Positions 6,401 to 6,548 of a stretch of DNA of 6,548 nt are shown in pieces (the stretch's first letter is position 1; each line of letters starts with the position of its first letter). Source of the DNA: an uncultured Alphaproteobacteria bacterium (GTDB taxonomy: Bacteria > Pseudomonadota > Alphaproteobacteria > Rickettsiales > UBA1997); assembly GCA_903837365.1 (NCBI GenBank), contig CAILUF010000061.1, positions 1-6,548 of the forward strand, read 5' to 3'. Under the pieces are notes generated by a model. It ran no database searches. It worked only from the letters and a program-made list of their open reading frames with translations, and was not told the DNA's origin. The translations under genes were made by a program, and so were the position numbers.

Positions 6401-6548
6401 TATATCTAACTCAAGAAAACAAGGAGATAATAATCCTTCGGATTCGGGTGATGATGATGGAGATTCAGGTGGTAGAAAACAAGGAGGGGGTGCCGAAGAT
6501 CCTGCTTCACCGGCTAGTCCAGGTAGTTCTGGCGGTGGAGACGCTGGC
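3429..6548 (+). CDS. VirB6/TrbL-family type IV secretion protein, extended Rickettsiales type (3'-truncated by window)
   Basis: The frame is open for 1040 codons and runs off the window. VirB6 proteins are polytopic inner-membrane parts of the T4SS channel; Rickettsiales carry several enlarged copies. In order I see: a Sec signal peptide (about 1-32, likely cleaved after QSMA); a hydrophobic segment at 98-118; an Ala/Cys-rich hydrophobic segment at about 175-201; a long polar, Cys-rich stretch (about 206-575); and the VirB6 membrane core. The core has helices near 576-600, 606-626, 710-745, 748-772, 796-815 and 908-929. FESWWKQLLGYSLQP at 782-796 matches the conserved Trp-containing VirB6 segment. 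A basic segment follows (about 940-995), then a Gly/Ser/Asp-rich tail. About 30 Cys lie between residues 43 and 546. The start at 3429 is preferred because it supplies the basic n-region of the signal peptide. No other T4SS gene is visible; more virB6-like copies may lie downstream. Confidence 0.88.
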   Translation, partial: MFKKRLLNKFIGFLMCCVFVFCNVLIPTQSMAYDGIRDDPDGCNIPEDPTQNRANNPCYIVNFNNDTNKCEVGSLKFSAMLPLNRDIEWELFPAPGNSYCVAFVTIHVLALFAISKLGSIACAGSGISGAIQAGSIIPGIGPQSLVTQLLFSANCFTAGVQCAASNLVACGSVGPCCAAAAAYAATLAASVVELAIIFAVADSFFKETNVCGWKWRGWEKEVITGTEENRRASKWQVSKGPYRKCIENIFIPGLHSTNKNFGQVAAYTSCGDPGSGSTRSVENKSYREYIYGGIEFEDNGSNACSNPWSGDERKKALGYESQNQRYYFSGAGEGSVPNFACYRFLRKTDSDPTGELARSAYDCCVNRSQEVLCIERPQLACVGILCDNVKYKFCEANSKCDIEGVTFETFYGKSSSNYLCAQSYSVCPYNQTVAGGTEISTYDLDPLYSDVKLNFCQHLSHCWKLPLQPTIRTSEFSGSFVASACYDMRGDSQNSLEYNAGQLPISTRHFTAPFVQCFKETMENVFLNRAGHDICTNSAYNSLPKCGGASNILYTEGTYLPDSQSFFKKIQNNYRMVLKMILTFSIMMLGISTLLAVPKLHLEKKVIMTFILKLSLVMYFALGDAWQLSFANAVLNISSIMSDITFRPNLYNGDYTKLDGCQFPRYNSESTAQRDYTKQSYPAGKEYLRIWDVLDCKIIKALGFGGEISVPNIFLIIIAGFFSSALGVIIFVATFIFGFILISIAIRAMHIFLISTSAIVIFLFISPITITMVMFERTKKVFESWWKQLLGYSLQPMILFIYISIFLTAMDSILIGSATYSGAQVKISPDKRYVGMTSVNDQEAIDNYGFISEKIVNCNVGNASWDSIICIFNLTKFGKLSGFDAIGIGIPTITNITKEKLETITKSALIMFIFLNFIDTMTLFASKLVGGSEINSNWNVKTTRMLKGAHNLMRGIQKRGMRGMLKHGASIARLGSNLMKGGSELANASKNISNSRKQGDNNPSDSGDDDGDSGGRKQGGGAEDPASPASPGSSGGGDAG
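6411..6548 (+). other. Low-complexity Gly/Ser/Asp/Pro-rich C-terminal tail of the VirB6-like protein
   Basis: From about residue 995 the protein becomes hydrophilic and repetitive (SDSGDDDGDSGG, then GGG, PASPASPG and SGGGDAG segments). The DNA here is visibly richer in G and C than the rest of the window. The tail is probably disordered and follows a basic stretch behind the last membrane helix. Long hydrophilic C-terminal extensions are a known trait of rickettsial VirB6-like proteins. The end of the tail is not visible. Confidence 0.75.

Overview
This is an AT-rich window (roughly 70% A+T by eye) from what looks like an alphaproteobacterium, most plausibly a Rickettsiales member or relative. 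The main reason is the 3' third. It holds the 5' part of a very long VirB6/TrbL-type secretion-channel gene with a large cysteine-rich N-terminal extension, an architecture known from rickettsial type IV secretion systems (T4SS). Base composition and Lys/Asn/Ile-rich proteins agree with this. No rRNA, tRNA or marker gene confirms the taxon, so it remains an inference.

Layout. The left part (1-1336) is read on the minus strand. A TSUP/TauE-family membrane exporter (596-1336) is followed by a small, exported-looking protein of unknown function (118-516). There may be a third minus-strand gene, whose first codons (ATGAAAAAAAT, positions 11 to 1) lie at the window edge. A perfect 14-bp AT-rich inverted repeat (51-64 / 85-98) sits between the last two. 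A 145-bp divergent intergenic region (1337-1481) carries three tandem 11-bp repeats, each beginning with TATAAT.

The right part (1482-6548) is read on the plus strand. A signal-peptide-bearing outer-membrane beta-barrel/porin-like protein (1482-2735) is followed after 56 bp by hisG (2792-3436), the short form of ATP phosphoribosyltransferase. The virB6-like gene (3429-6548, still open at the window end, 1040 codons seen) overlaps the end of hisG by 8 bp.

How the genes relate. All three main plus-strand genes lie close together with no clear terminator between them, so they could be co-transcribed, but they do not form an obvious pathway. Most of the products act in the envelope: inner-membrane exporter, outer-membrane barrel, T4SS inner-membrane channel. 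HisG is the exception, as the cytosolic first enzyme of histidine synthesis. The two points most worth a second look are the hisG-virB6 overlap, because histidine synthesis is absent from classical Rickettsiales, and the long Cys-rich periplasmic region of the VirB6-like protein. Recognisable Shine-Dalgarno sequences are absent or weak in front of every gene. No gene-free stretch exceeds 300 bases, and I found no CRISPR array, insertion sequence or RNA gene.
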